A DNA stretch of 64,000 nt from Limosilactobacillus caccae (GTDB lineage: Bacteria > Bacillota > Bacilli > Lactobacillales > Lactobacillaceae). Where the stretch lies: the NCBI RefSeq assembly GCF_900156885.1, contig NZ_FTOY01000011.1, positions 362,501 through 426,500 on the forward strand, read 5' to 3'. Positions 51,927-57,791 of the stretch are shown here, in pieces (the first letter of the stretch is position 1; the number at the start of each line of letters is the position of its first letter). A program made the position numbers and the translations under genes. The notes below the pieces were generated by a model that did not search any database, was not told where the DNA came from, and was given only the letters and a program-made list of their open reading frames with translations.

Positions 51927-54819
51927 AACTCATGTCATTGATTATCAGGATAAAGATGGTAATCCAGTTGGCAACCAAACCGTATCTGGTGATCCAGATG
52001 AAATTGTTCCATTCACACCGGAATATCCAGCTGGTTGGAAACCTGTAGATCCAGCTTCAGTTCCAACCACAGTTCCTGTTGATGGTGGAACAACCACGAT
52101 CATAGTAGAGCACAAGGTAATTACGGTAACTCCAGATGATCCGAAGACGTCAGAAGATAATTTACCTGATACTCCAGGTAAAGATTACCCAGACGGTAAC
52201 AAGTACCCAGCTGGTGTAAGTGAATCTGACTTGAACAAGACCATCACGCGGACAATCATTGAAAAGTTGCCTTCTGGTGATAAGACGACTGAACAAAAAG
52301 TTACGTTCACTAGAACAGCAACAGTTGATTTAGTTACTGGTGAAGTCAAATACGGTGATTGGACAAAGAGTGGCGCATGGAGCAAATTTACTCCAGGAGT
52401 TGTTTCTGGCTACACTGCAAATCCGACTGTGGTTAAGGCAGAAGATGTAGCTGTTGATACCAAAGATCAGACAGTCACGATTAACTACACGGCTAATGTG
52501 GCAGATGAGCAAACTGTCACGATCAAGTTCGTCGATGATGATAAAGGCGGTAGTCAAGTTGGTGATTCGATCACTAAGAATGGTAAGACTGGCGAAAGTG
52601 TTCAGTTGGGCTTGAGTGTTCCAGAGAACTACAAGCTAGCTGAAGGTCAAACCCTACCTACGGATTACACCTTCACGTCAGCTAAAGATCAGACGATCAC
52701 GATTCATCTGGTTCACCAGACTTCCGAAGTGGATGGTAACAGCACTGATATTCCAGAAGCCATCAAGCAGCAACTGAATGATGAAGTTACCCGGACCATC
52801 AACTACGAAGGTCTGAGTGCGGATCAATTAGCTCAATTGCCAGCAGGTCAAAAGAACGGGACGAAGCAAACAGTTAAGTTTGTCGGTTCCGCTACATACG
52901 ACCCCGTTGATAAGAAGTTGGTTGGTGATATTACTTGGAAGGTTGGAACCCCAGCAAGCTACAAAGGCTTCACGCCAAAGAGCTTCCCAGGCTACACGGC
53001 TTCTGTATCTGAAGTTCCAAACTTTGCGCCAAAGCAAGGTGACAAGGACAGCACGGTAACGATTAGCTACACTGCTAATGACCAAACCGGCAAGATCTCA
53101 TATGTTGATGGTGACGGCAATGAAATCAGTTCAACACCATTGACTGGCAAGACTGGTGAAACGGTAACAGTAACGCCAAAGATTCCAGCCGGATGGAAAC
53201 TAGTTCCAGGACAGGATATTCCTGAAACGGTAACAGCAACCCCGGATGGCATCCCAACGGTAACGATTACAATCCAGCATAAGAAGATCACGGTAACTCC
53301 AGATGATCCAAAGACGCCGGAAGATAAGTTGCCGGAAACGCCAGGCAAGGATTATCCAAATGGCAGCAAGTACCCAACAGGTGTTGCCAAGGATGACTTG
53401 AATAAGGACATCACCCGGACAATCAAAGTGCACTTGCCAAATGGTAGTGTGGAGCAGCATGAGCAAACCGTTCACCTGACCAGAAACGCAGTTGTTGACC
53501 TAGTCACCGGTGAAGTAACTTATGGTGCTTGGTCAACTGGTAAGTGGGACGCATTTACTCCACAGGCCATCGATGGATACACTGTCAAACCGGCAACTGT
53601 ATCAGCGATGACGGTTACAGCGCAGACCACGGATCAGACAGTTGAAATTAACTACCAGAAGAACGATACCCCTGCACCAACCCCTGTTCCAGTTCAGGAA
53701 AGCAAAGAGGTTACGGAAACAATTAAGTATCAATTTGCGGACGGGACAGAAGCGGCGCCAAGTCAGGTAGTTAAGATTAAATTTACGCGGTCAGGCTTGA
53801 AGGATCCGGCAAGCGGGAAGGTTACTTGGAATGAGTGGGAACCTGCTACTCACGCGTTTAATGCGGTAACATCCCCACAGATTGCTGGTTACCAGCCAGA
53901 CATTGCGATTGTTGAAAAGCAAGAGGTAACTGCTGATTCTGCAGATCTTAGTTTTGTTGTCAAGTATGTAAAGAATGATGACAAGCCGGGCGAACCGACA
54001 ACGCCAGATGAACCGGGCAAGCCGGACAATCCAAACAAGCCTGATAACCCAGGTGAACCGGATAATCCAACAAACCCAGATAAGCCAGGCAAACCGGATG
54101 ATCCAAACAAGCCTGATAACCCAGGCGAACCGGATAATCCAAACGAACCTGACAACCCAGGCAAGCCGGATGATCCAAACAAGCCTGATAACCCAGGCGA
54201 ACCGGATAATCCGACAAACCCAGATAACCCAGGCAAGCCGGACAACCCGACAAACCCAGATAAGCCAGGCAAGCCGGATAATCCAACGAACCCAGGTGAA
54301 CCGGGTACTCCAGATAACCCATCGAACCCCGACCAACCTGGTATTCCGGATAACCCATCACAACCGGGAACCGGCGATGAAGATAAACCAGGAAACCCAA
54401 CAATTCCTGACAATCCTTCAACGCCAAACAAACCGGATAAGCCGTCTGATACGGATAATCCGGGAACGGGTGAAGAAGGTAAACCTGACACTCCTGGTAA
54501 GCCAACCCCTGGTACTCCAGAAGGGCCGGATAATGGCACTCCATTAACTCCAGATACGGAAAAAGAATCTGGCAGTTTACCTGTGCCAGGCGATCACTCA
54601 CCTGAAGACTCAACACCATCAGATGAGAAGTTAGTCAGCGACAAGCAACCTTCAAACGTTGCTACTGATAAGCAAAACGCTGCAAAGAACGGTGTTAATG
54701 CTAAGCAATTACCACAAACTGGTAATGAAAGTGGCAAAGCTGCTGCAATCACTGGCATTGGCTTATTAGGTGTTCTCGCCTTATGCTTCGGCTTTGGTAA
54801 GAAGCGTCGTGACGACTAA
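41116..54819 (+). CDS. Giant adhesin 2, C-terminal MBG array and LPQTG part
   Basis: 4567 aa in the same frame as the preceding fragment, open from 41089. No signal peptide, so export requires the full-length gene. Contents: one partial MBG unit; a MucBP/Mub block (IHYVDADNNDE, TPEDPKTPQDKLPETPG); about 30 MBG-type units of 80-150 aa (pattern SGxxSKTYDG ... DAGxYTIxLT ... YTIxKA); a MucBP/Mub block with two more TPDDPKT copies; a Mub domain (IKFTRSGLKDPASGKVTWNEW) shared with adhesin 1; a Pro-rich 12-aa repeat; and LPQTG, hydrophobic helix and KKRRDD. The intact protein of about 5,900 aa would be an extremely long surface fibre. ATG 41116 has a chance AAAGG upstream. Confidence 0.88.
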   Translation: MPVSFAASVQSVSSSSDFDPENYFNPQAMVDGSSTTTVVLQRVKGNANGYYLFEDEAGNKTIELPAENGSYKVTLTEAGMARVRELFAGKVNFNNYEMVNQTVGVLNVVSTSAMIHYVDADNNDEPLDVQYTQVIAGEPNSKLEFGDKLRIPEGYQLAVNQPTSVTLGALGSNTNVTIKLVRNRVVVTPEDPKTPQDKLPETPGKDYPDGTNYPTGVAQDDLNRTITRTITQKLPSGEEKTTTQTVTFARSAMVDLVSGEVTYGEWKQTGSWDKKDVAQAGYTAHITQTVNGTTTTLTSIDQVTVTPDSQDTTVTVTYSAEASATLSGKASSDYSGSAISWDDVNSEDNGNNIKVTVTGPNGGDYKLQQGDVEFSANGTDWSTALPTNAGTYQIHWTQAGIANIKKKFGNASITWGDKDANIKGSATYTINAATVDVTLSGSGTKVYDGQPVSTTELNNEANGGKNNIHAEIQVSINGTITSIDYILQDGDYTWVDYPNPTPDDGHPDYVTNGQAPTDVEPGQAYKIQLNRKSQTFIDHITAAILKQNPDFEGNFEISSESAGNQDATFTITPAPAKLEQTGSADKTYDGKAGSVTLEQLLNNLKPSLADGKPLYGKDAFNTTGLTLDDFDWYEGNTDLGKVSGKDTAPKNVGHYTIKLNQDGLNKIAGRGDQNYNPNYSFLTGPEGNQEPNYSGAFKYDINQADGTVSIKNTTENNYSKPYDGQPTTSVDMSKLTVTAADGKPAVIDFSTTGLTDDDFVFTDAEGNVLANQPTAAGTYYIKLTTAGLAQLNTANPNYKLTYDNSLATYQITQADLTVKQSGSSNHDYTDSPLSPELSGVLANLKATAGLVNGESLNTSGLTLADFDWTAKTDAGDYTLKLNAAGLKTLQDNNKNYSISAVTGAYTFTINKANGKAVFGGDGSKTYNGSAITDYKPTITVTAPGTATIVDLTAGTDYVWYLLDANGNKTGSALTTAPADAGNYSVELTTVGKGKITALNAANIDWTGKDAITGTGSYIISKATATVNFTNSSGQTVDYSGQTGKFDASKFTPSITTNNGQTLTIPEGVHLSLAAGDFTINGVKTTTEPVALGSYTIGLSDTGFAKLQSATNNYNWDNKATASYVVKANDKATVTVTNNVADGGHQTVVYKGSAFGTNDINLGDYALTLPTGLTYQLQAGDLELVSDPTNVGTYTVQLSQQGKTNLQKAGGDNFKFDFDKAGVANTTANFEITKATPSVSFNGVGSKTFGQDDEAWTTPAGLTFTDAPGMGNQTISLANGDYEFVGQDGTVYQSVPTNAGTYKVQLTDQGKGKITASTINSANLDWAKAQISGEGSFTVNAVAGTATLSGTNGRDYNGLAVTTTDINNGGNIVVTIAIPNSDKTISYKLADGDYTWKDNTDPTNVGTYTIELNKDNILAHLQAQIANDPTWKGNVTLTDANLLGTAAFTINQKASSVSLTGDNYKDPAAYTGSRVSTPLATLKAALTSADNLVLPDLFANNFNWYDQTGKQLDSAPTAAGSYTIRLNDAGLKRIQRKNPNYKISIGTNSYGFKIKSATGHVVLNNNATDTFTGVANNDVYKNYTLTLSTEPSVTDKIGYTLQKGDLQFLVNGKWTYNVPTNVGTYEVRLGQKGWDNLKNSSNNNSQNINWLATESQANKNYYTITAASATASLGGKNSMVYDGQAPAVSDVNGGTIGVTLTFPGATDANKVFKLTDASYYTWNTPNHTDVGNYTITLTDAGKTAIQNYIDSIVGEGNVILSGDAATGSAEFDITPAQLTVEQSGNGSKTYNGDPASVDLTTLTNANNWTATGLLGGQSLSIPSTLTMADFAWYQENADGSETKLNEAPTDAGNYALKLNESGLTKLKNANKNYNVNVSGKYSYTINKADAVISLDPAKNKQESPWTGSAIAVNPADFVPSIKDSSNKKDISYPSTLTLVAGDYTVSQDGKAATAQEPGTYQIQLTEQGWKKVANAVTGTGNYNWSYSGNGTLTIAKKQQAITISGSQTVTYTGDAAVLPTNEDGTLKGYTVELGNGLTYQLRAGDLEFVKAEHTNAGTYKLKLSDAGLENIKKLAEGNHYDYSYTYDEVKNSAELIVEKATASYQLSGSQSSVYGEPVAIDLAKGTYTISLTTNNGQALTYQLQAGDLAFENGTTPTKRGRYNVVLSAAGLQHLQALNANYTWDAEKSTSTAYYQINPAEMYVGLGGATNSVYNNAVQPVPTDKLADLHLVWGGSDTIPSDTNAIDLQADDFDYYQKQEDGSFKKVEPKDAGKYYLVLNETGLNRLNAANPNGNYTFTLNDKPSQINYGTYTIDKYDAKVTLTGSQSAEYGYAQQLAVKNFHLVVLDKDNNQIIQVPDDMIAAGDLIIKGQPTTTAHPNDVGTYDVEITDALLQKLEKEYPNINFEEENVSSSTDSTGNKQPINSKNNDGKYIITTIDAYITINGSQSVYYNPEHSYDIDSTNYSVTLRDKNNKEIVIPADIKSKLQFEFVKSPTDAGDYQVKLTQGSINLINGIGANNPNGEDNYAWHDTVQSQKYVVNKVPVTGTLVNAGTDPASSIYGKPINLDNYLDKYKVTLLDQVTNQTVNYTLQKGDLIFVNGDPTTTGTFDVKLSQAGVAHLRAQYPESNYTLGLNQHATFKVTAATPTITITANGESQKTYDANPAEIKPGDFTISITTNNGHTIDYSLNDDDLQFVGQTPTNVGQYDVTIKQSVIDNLKQQFPNYNWDASSITGATGKFTISPAAGSAELSGSVTKPYDGTGISDLSPITVTVNYPGVGENTSYQLTDSDFVIVNDVTGTQYQPSQAPADVGNYHIELTAAGKANIAKLGNSEVKNINWTDASYTGRPTYTISAIAINVTGKGQTQTATYDGSSFGTANQLDLDKFVPTLEAGKVTVPTIPTGTLTNDDYTIKDKDGNVVTDPTKAGDYTVWLNEDGMKKLSDLSSNFTWPTDPVQMGTLTINQAEITGTLSGSNSKTYDGDDVSTTDINQQGGTITVQVTVNGVTYNYSLQDGDYTWNTKDGQAPTAAGSYTDKIVLDTTGELPKHLTDFLVGKDSELAGNFKIDTNKLTGSASFTINKKDATVSLGGSDHKDYDGSAGSVTLDQLLNNLSSKDLVNSQTLDTTGLTLADFTWSNPDHTPAGEYTISLTPTGLEKLQANNPNYNISVEGSFAYTINKSAASAVLAGSGQKTYNGERVSSADLQNGNITVKVTLPGQTDPQTVTLGVSDFAWNTSDGKAPTNAGAYTITINDQGKQAIEDQFADNQNIDWTKSTFTGSATYKINKAAGTINFTGSDGKDFDNKEMTSLDKDKFYVTVNGNKVALPDDGFEIVDKDGKQVTPKDAGTYYIVLTDKGLQELQKDSNYSWTPNWNGNTVPNEIGTYVINQAKATPSLSGQTAKTYNGDATTLAEVTKDGKITVSVDLGNTEFTIPNYALTVNDYEWLGTDGQKLSAPTDAGKYIIKLNDTGLQNIQAYLDKTYGQGNVLVDSTKDSGQANFEITPFEVTVTINGKATVGAGTTTIPDGKYSFNFDPTKKGDKLPNGWQAPTLSASELEFTGDAPTAETKNGTFTVNYKGGQAALQTLLGENYQVTYTTASNNYIVAASTHVIDYQDKDGNPVGNQTVSGDPDEIVPFTPEYPAGWKPVDPASVPTTVPVDGGTTTIIVEHKVITVTPDDPKTSEDNLPDTPGKDYPDGNKYPAGVSESDLNKTITRTIIEKLPSGDKTTEQKVTFTRTATVDLVTGEVKYGDWTKSGAWSKFTPGVVSGYTANPTVVKAEDVAVDTKDQTVTINYTANVADEQTVTIKFVDDDKGGSQVGDSITKNGKTGESVQLGLSVPENYKLAEGQTLPTDYTFTSAKDQTITIHLVHQTSEVDGNSTDIPEAIKQQLNDEVTRTINYEGLSADQLAQLPAGQKNGTKQTVKFVGSATYDPVDKKLVGDITWKVGTPASYKGFTPKSFPGYTASVSEVPNFAPKQGDKDSTVTISYTANDQTGKISYVDGDGNEISSTPLTGKTGETVTVTPKIPAGWKLVPGQDIPETVTATPDGIPTVTITIQHKKITVTPDDPKTPEDKLPETPGKDYPNGSKYPTGVAKDDLNKDITRTIKVHLPNGSVEQHEQTVHLTRNAVVDLVTGEVTYGAWSTGKWDAFTPQAIDGYTVKPATVSAMTVTAQTTDQTVEINYQKNDTPAPTPVPVQESKEVTETIKYQFADGTEAAPSQVVKIKFTRSGLKDPASGKVTWNEWEPATHAFNAVTSPQIAGYQPDIAIVEKQEVTADSADLSFVVKYVKNDDKPGEPTTPDEPGKPDNPNKPDNPGEPDNPTNPDKPGKPDDPNKPDNPGEPDNPNEPDNPGKPDDPNKPDNPGEPDNPTNPDNPGKPDNPTNPDKPGKPDNPTNPGEPGTPDNPSNPDQPGIPDNPSQPGTGDEDKPGNPTIPDNPSTPNKPDKPSDTDNPGTGEEGKPDTPGKPTPGTPEGPDNGTPLTPDTEKESGSLPVPGDHSPEDSTPSDEKLVSDKQPSNVATDKQNAAKNGVNAKQLPQTGNESGKAAAITGIGLLGVLALCFGFGKKRRDD
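54022..54309 (+). repeat. Pro-rich 36-bp repeat, eight units
   Basis: Twelve-residue units of the form PDNPxxPDxPGx, read eight times in a row (for example PDNPNKPDNPGE, PDDPNKPDNPGE, PDNPTNPDKPGK). A wall-spanning stalk before LPQTG; the DNA is highly repetitive and prone to copy-number change. Confidence 0.9.
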
Positions 54820-54880
54820 ATAATTCGAAAGGACTGTGACATAAAATCTGTTAACCAGATAAAATTACAAATAGCACAGT

Positions 54881-54934
54881 ACACAAATGGGCTCCAAAGC
54901 TCGGTAACGCCGAACTCTGGAGCCCTATTTGTGT
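54881..54934 (+). other. Long hairpin after adhesin 2 (terminator or mobile-element remnant)
   Basis: ACACAAAT-GGGCTCCA pairs with TGGAGCCC-TATTTGTGT (one bulge) around a GC-rich loop. No proper T-run follows. The sequence just before it (GACTGTGACATAAAAT) resembles the outer ends of some lactobacillus insertion sequences, from memory. It serves by position as the adhesin 2 terminator. Confidence 0.5.
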
Positions 54935-55021
54935 TTACGGGGGCGTGAAAGCGGAATCATAATTGATTGGCTTCTTTCACGCTCCTTTTTCATGCTAAAA
55001 TAAGCAAGGAGGTGAGTCGCA

Positions 55022-55678
55022 ATGGATTTTTTGGAATTGAAACAAAAATTTGAAAACGGTCAGGATCCGGCGCGGGCGACACAAATGGCTGCTTATATGC
55101 GGAATAAATTTTCCTTTTACGGCTACCAGAGCGCACCACGTAAAGCGGTATATCACCAGGACCTACTTGCTGAAAAGAAAAAGAAAGTCGTTGACTGGGC
55201 ACTCTTGGATCAAGGATGGGCTGACGAACACCGTGAAATGCAATATTTTGTTTGTGACTACCTGATTGCGATGAAACGTTACCTCGTGTACGAAGATATT
55301 GCCCATATCGAACGCTACGTCCGTTCTAAGCAATGGTGGGATACAATTGATAGTTTGATTAAGCCAATTGGCTACATGGGCTTACAGGACCCGCGAGTGG
55401 ACGATTTAATGCGCAGGTGGTCGGTCGATAAAGACATCTGGGTACGGCGGGTGGCAATCGAGCACCAGCTCCTGCGTAAGGATAAGATGAAGACAGGTTT
55501 ACTAGCGGAAATTCTCACAAACAACCTTAACAGTAAAGAGTTCTTTATCAATAAAGCAATCGGTTGGGCATTGCGGGATTACTCAAAGACTAATCCGACC
55601 TGGGTGAAGGAGTTTATTGCAGACCACACGGACGGCTTAGCACCGCTATCAATCAAGGAAGGGAGCAAGTATCTTTAA
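55022..55678 (+). CDS. DNA alkylation repair protein, AlkD-like glycosylase
   Basis: 218-aa HEAT-like helical-repeat protein of the AlkD/AlkC superfamily, which excises bulky or N3/N7-alkylated purines. QYFVCDYL, WWDTIDSL (105-112; aromatic and Asp residues lining the active cleft) and FFINKAIGWALRDYSKTNP (C-terminal signature) are all present. AAGGAGG precedes ATG 55022. It lies between the adhesin and the tRNA operon with no apparent functional link. Confidence 0.9.
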   Translation: MDFLELKQKFENGQDPARATQMAAYMRNKFSFYGYQSAPRKAVYHQDLLAEKKKKVVDWALLDQGWADEHREMQYFVCDYLIAMKRYLVYEDIAHIERYVRSKQWWDTIDSLIKPIGYMGLQDPRVDDLMRRWSVDKDIWVRRVAIEHQLLRKDKMKTGLLAEILTNNLNSKEFFINKAIGWALRDYSKTNPTWVKEFIADHTDGLAPLSIKEGSKYL

Positions 55679-55706
55679 AATTTCCTGATTTTTTTGTAAA
55701 AAATAC

Positions 55707-55735
55707 TTGCCATTTTACTTGAGGATTGGTATTAT
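55707..55735 (+). promoter_or_regulatory. Promoter of first tRNA operon
   Basis: TTGCCA, 17 bp, TATTAT, about 48 bases before tRNA-Glu. A closely related promoter drives the second tRNA operon. Confidence 0.75.
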
Positions 55736-55782
55736 TAAAAACGTTGTGAATGACTTGTTTAAGTTGTTCGCCTGGCTAACAC

Positions 55783-55854
55783 GACCCGTTAGTCAAGTGG
55801 TTAAGACACCAGCCTTTCACGCTGGTATCGTGGGTTCAAATCCCGCACGGGTCA
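55783..55854 (+). tRNA. tRNA-Glu (anticodon TTC)
   Basis: 72 nt. GACCCGT/ACGGGTC acceptor stem, CCAGC-CTTTCAC-GCTGG anticodon arm with TTC, T arm GGTTCAAATCC, discriminator A. Differs from the copy at 56713 by one base in the T loop. Confidence 0.97.
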
Positions 55855-55863
55855 TTTAATTAT

Positions 55864-55935
55864 GCGGAAGTAGTTCAGTGGTAGAACATCACCTTGCCAT
55901 GGTGGGGGTCGCGGGTTCGAATCCCGTCTTCCGCT
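55864..55935 (+). tRNA. tRNA-Gly (anticodon GCC)
   Basis: GCGGAAG/CTTCCGC acceptor, anticodon loop TTGCCAT reading GCC, T arm GGTTCGAATCC, discriminator T. Confidence 0.97.
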
Positions 55936-55952
55936 TATGCCAGTTCTATTAT

Positions 55953-56038
55953 GCCGGGGTGGCGGAATTGGCAGACGCACAGGACTTAAAATCCTGCGGT
56001 TAGTGATAACCGTACCGGTTCGATCCCGGTCCTCGGCA
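55953..56038 (+). tRNA. tRNA-Leu (anticodon TAA)
   Basis: 86-nt class II tRNA with a long variable arm (GGTTAGTGATAACC region). GCCGGGG acceptor, anticodon arm AGGAC-TTAAAA-TCCT reading TAA, T arm GGTTCGATCC. Confidence 0.97.
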
Positions 56039-56043
56039 CTTTT

Positions 56044-56117
56044 CGGGAAATAGCTCAGCTTGGTAGAGCACCTGGTTTGGGACCAGGGGGTCGCAGGTTC
56101 GAATCCTGTTTTCCCGA
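56044..56117 (+). tRNA. tRNA-Pro (anticodon TGG)
   Basis: 74 nt, identical in sequence to the minus-strand tRNA-Pro at 12313-12386. Last gene of the first tRNA operon. Confidence 0.97.
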
Positions 56118-56128
56118 TACTGGTTTAG

Positions 56129-56162
56129 ATAGGTAGGAGATTGATTCTCCTGCCTATTTTTT
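56129..56162 (+). terminator. Terminator of first tRNA operon
   Basis: ATAGGTAGGAGA pairs with TCTCCTGCCTAT (one G-U), then six T. Confidence 0.92.
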
Positions 56163-56328
56163 ATTACCAATTTGAGTCGGTAGGGCCCATTCGCTTGAGT
56201 TATTGAAAAAGCAGTGAACAAATTATAAGCTGTTTTTTAAGCCTTTCCTTATAATATTTATTATTAAATAATTGCATGTAATAATATAATTACAGTAAGC
56301 TAAGGAAATGCGAAAGGAAGTGGCAAAG

Positions 56329-56586
56329 ATGCTACATTGGATTTGGGTGTTAATCGTTGGCGCAGTCATCGGACTGGTTGCCGGAGCAATTACCAAGCGG
56401 GGTGGCTCGATGGGCTGGATTTCTAACATTATTGCGGGGCTAATCGGTTCAAGCCTCGGTGAGTGGCTTCTCGGCGAATGGGGGCCACAGCTAGCAGGAA
56501 TGGCCATTATCCCGTCAATTATCGGGGCGGTAATCCTGGTCCTGATTGTGTCAGTTTGCTTAGGAATTTGGCAGAAGAATGAATAG
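56329..56586 (+). CDS. GlsB/YeaQ/YmgE-family small membrane protein
   Basis: 85 aa with three hydrophobic segments rich in Gly (WVLIVGAVIGLVAGAI, WISNIIAGLIGSSLGEWLL, IGAVILVLIVSVCLGIW), the layout of the transglycosylase-associated/GlsB family. The family is often stress-induced and has no known enzymatic activity. ATG 56329 follows AGGAAG with 8 bases spacing; the in-frame ATG at 56308 lacks a ribosome site. The gene lies between the two tRNA operons. Confidence 0.88.
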   Translation: MLHWIWVLIVGAVIGLVAGAITKRGGSMGWISNIIAGLIGSSLGEWLLGEWGPQLAGMAIIPSIIGAVILVLIVSVCLGIWQKNE

Positions 56587-56653
56587 GGTGAGGAATCCTA
56601 TGGCACCTACTAAGGGTGCTTTTAATTTTTTAAATCTTTTTTACGAAAAGGGC

Positions 56654-56682
56654 TTGCTATTTAGGTGAAAGGTTGGTATTAT
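56654..56682 (+). promoter_or_regulatory. Promoter of second tRNA operon
   Basis: TTGCTA, 17 bp, TATTAT, about 30 bases before tRNA-Glu. The sequence resembles 55707-55735, suggesting duplication of promoter plus tRNA-Glu. Confidence 0.75.
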
Positions 56683-56712
56683 AATATTCGTCGCTAAGAT
56701 GTGATAGCAAAT

Positions 56713-56784
56713 GACCCGTTAGTCAAGTGGTTAAGACACCAGCCTTTCACGCTGGTATCGTGGGTTCGAATCCCGCACGGGTCA
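56713..56784 (+). tRNA. tRNA-Glu (anticodon TTC), second copy
   Basis: 72 nt, same cloverleaf as 55783-55854 except for GGTTCGAATCC in the T arm. Opens the second tRNA operon. Confidence 0.97.
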
Positions 56785-56789
56785 CTTTT

Positions 56790-56862
56790 GGAGGATTAGC
56801 TCAGTTGGGAGAGCATCTGCCTTACAAGCAGAGGGTCACAGGTTCGAGCCCTGTATCCTCCA
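56790..56862 (+). tRNA. tRNA-Val (anticodon TAC)
   Basis: 73 nt. GGAGGAT acceptor, anticodon arm TCTGC-CTTACAA-GCAGA reading TAC, T arm GGTTCGAGCC, discriminator A. Confidence 0.97.
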
Positions 56863-56895
56863 TTAGCAGCTGTAAAGTTGCTAGACCATAAGTAT

Positions 56896-56967
56896 TGGGC
56901 TATAGCCAAGCGGTAAGGCAACGGTTTTTGGTACCGTCATGCGCTGGTTCGAATCCAGCTAGCCCAA
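56896..56967 (+). tRNA. tRNA-Gln (anticodon TTG)
   Basis: 72 nt. TGGGCTA/TAGCCCA acceptor, anticodon arm ACGGT-TTTTGGT-ACCGT reading TTG, T arm GGTTCGAATCC, discriminator A. Confidence 0.97.
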
Positions 56968-56976
56968 TCGGTTTGA

Positions 56977-57008
56977 GAGTAGTGAATTTCGGTTCACTGC
57001 TCTTTTTT
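56977..57008 (+). terminator. Terminator of second tRNA operon
   Basis: GAGTAGTGAA pairs with TTCACTGCTC (one G-U) around a 6-base loop, then six T. Confidence 0.88.
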
Positions 57009-57083
57009 GTTTTGGTTTGCTAATAAGTAATTACTTGTAATTATTATTTGACCATGAGAAAATAGACTTAGAGAGGTGATACT

Positions 57084-57416
57084 ATGGATGTTACAAAAAC
57101 TAGAAAGCAAGGAAATGCTCTTATGGTAACAGTTCCTAAGTCATTTAATGTTGGTGAAGGGGTAAGTTTGCGGCCACAATTAACTGATAAGGGAATTTTT
57201 TATGAATTCGTTAACGAAGATAATTTTTTTGATTTTGACGAAGATATTTTGAAAGATTTAGTGGCTAATGGCTATGAAGGCCAACGGCTAATTAATGAAT
57301 TTAGAAAAATGAAGCAAAATATTCCGGTTGCAATGGATAAACTCATTGATCAAGCAGAGAGGGAGACTCCCAATTCTATGACTAAAGAGGAGTTTAAAAA
57401 ACAAATTGGCTTATAG
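57084..57416 (+). CDS. Antitoxin of a type II toxin-antitoxin pair (AbrB/MazE-like N terminus)
   Basis: 110 aa. The N-terminal TRKQGNALMVTVPKSFNV matches the swapped-hairpin AbrB/MazE-type DNA-binding fold. The acidic helical C terminus (EDILKDLVANGYEGQRLINEF, MTKEEFKKQIGL) probably wraps the toxin. It overlaps the following RelE/ParE-like gene by 11 bp, the usual antitoxin-first, coupled order. Expected to neutralise the toxin and autorepress. GAGAGGTGA precedes the ATG. Confidence 0.82.
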   Translation: MDVTKTRKQGNALMVTVPKSFNVGEGVSLRPQLTDKGIFYEFVNEDNFFDFDEDILKDLVANGYEGQRLINEFRKMKQNIPVAMDKLIDQAERETPNSMTKEEFKKQIGL

Positions 57417-57699
57417 TATCAACCCTTCAAAACGAGTAATTAAGTATCTAAAGAAACTAAAAGATAAAAAACTTAAAAAGAAATTCACCGATATCATTTT
57501 CGACACGATCGCAAATGATCCGTATGTTGGTAGTAAGAAGCATGGTGACTTAAAAGCATATTTCGCCTATGGCTTTAAGCACAATCAGGTAGATTATCGA
57601 ATCGCCTATAAGATTAATGATGATAATGAGATCGTAATTGTTGTATTAGCAGGTCCCCACGAAAAATTTTATGAGCAGCTGAAAAGAGTATTAGGCTGA
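57406..57699 (+). CDS. RelE/ParE-superfamily toxin
   Basis: 97 aa, basic. NPSKRVIKYLKKLKDKKLKKKF, a central HGDLKAYFAYGFKHNQVDYRIAYKI and the terminal HEKFYEQLKRVL correspond to the RelE/YafQ fold, whose ribosome-dependent members cut mRNA. H and Y residues near the C terminus are candidate catalytic residues. It starts with TTG at 57406 inside the antitoxin end. Whether it is an RNase or gyrase-type (ParE) cannot be told by eye. Confidence 0.82.
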   Translation: MAYSINPSKRVIKYLKKLKDKKLKKKFTDIIFDTIANDPYVGSKKHGDLKAYFAYGFKHNQVDYRIAYKINDDNEIVIVVLAGPHEKFYEQLKRVLG

Positions 57700-57734
57700 G
57701 TAAGATAACGATTATCATCATGATTACTTCTATT

Positions 57735-57786
57735 TTAAAAAACAACAGCCACTAGTATTGGGATTAACCATGTACTAGTGGCTGTT
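57735..57786 (-). terminator. Terminator shared by toxin gene and dsbA-like gene
   Basis: AACAGCCACTAGTA pairs with TACTAGTGGCTGTT. On the minus strand the stem is followed by a T-rich tract, so it primarily ends the leftward DsbA-family gene. Confidence 0.82.
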
Positions 57787-57791
57787 TGCGT

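Noticed and set aside
26474-54309. CRISPR-like repeats
   Set aside because: Repeat periods (36, 432 and about 1270 bp) are in frame, without unique spacers, and encode protein repeats; no cas genes.
53791-54619. Long minus-strand ORFs with collagen-like or Trp/Arg-rich repeats opposite the Pro-rich region
   Set aside because: They are shadows of the 36-bp Pro-rich repeat of adhesin 2; no start signals and composition dictated by the opposite strand.
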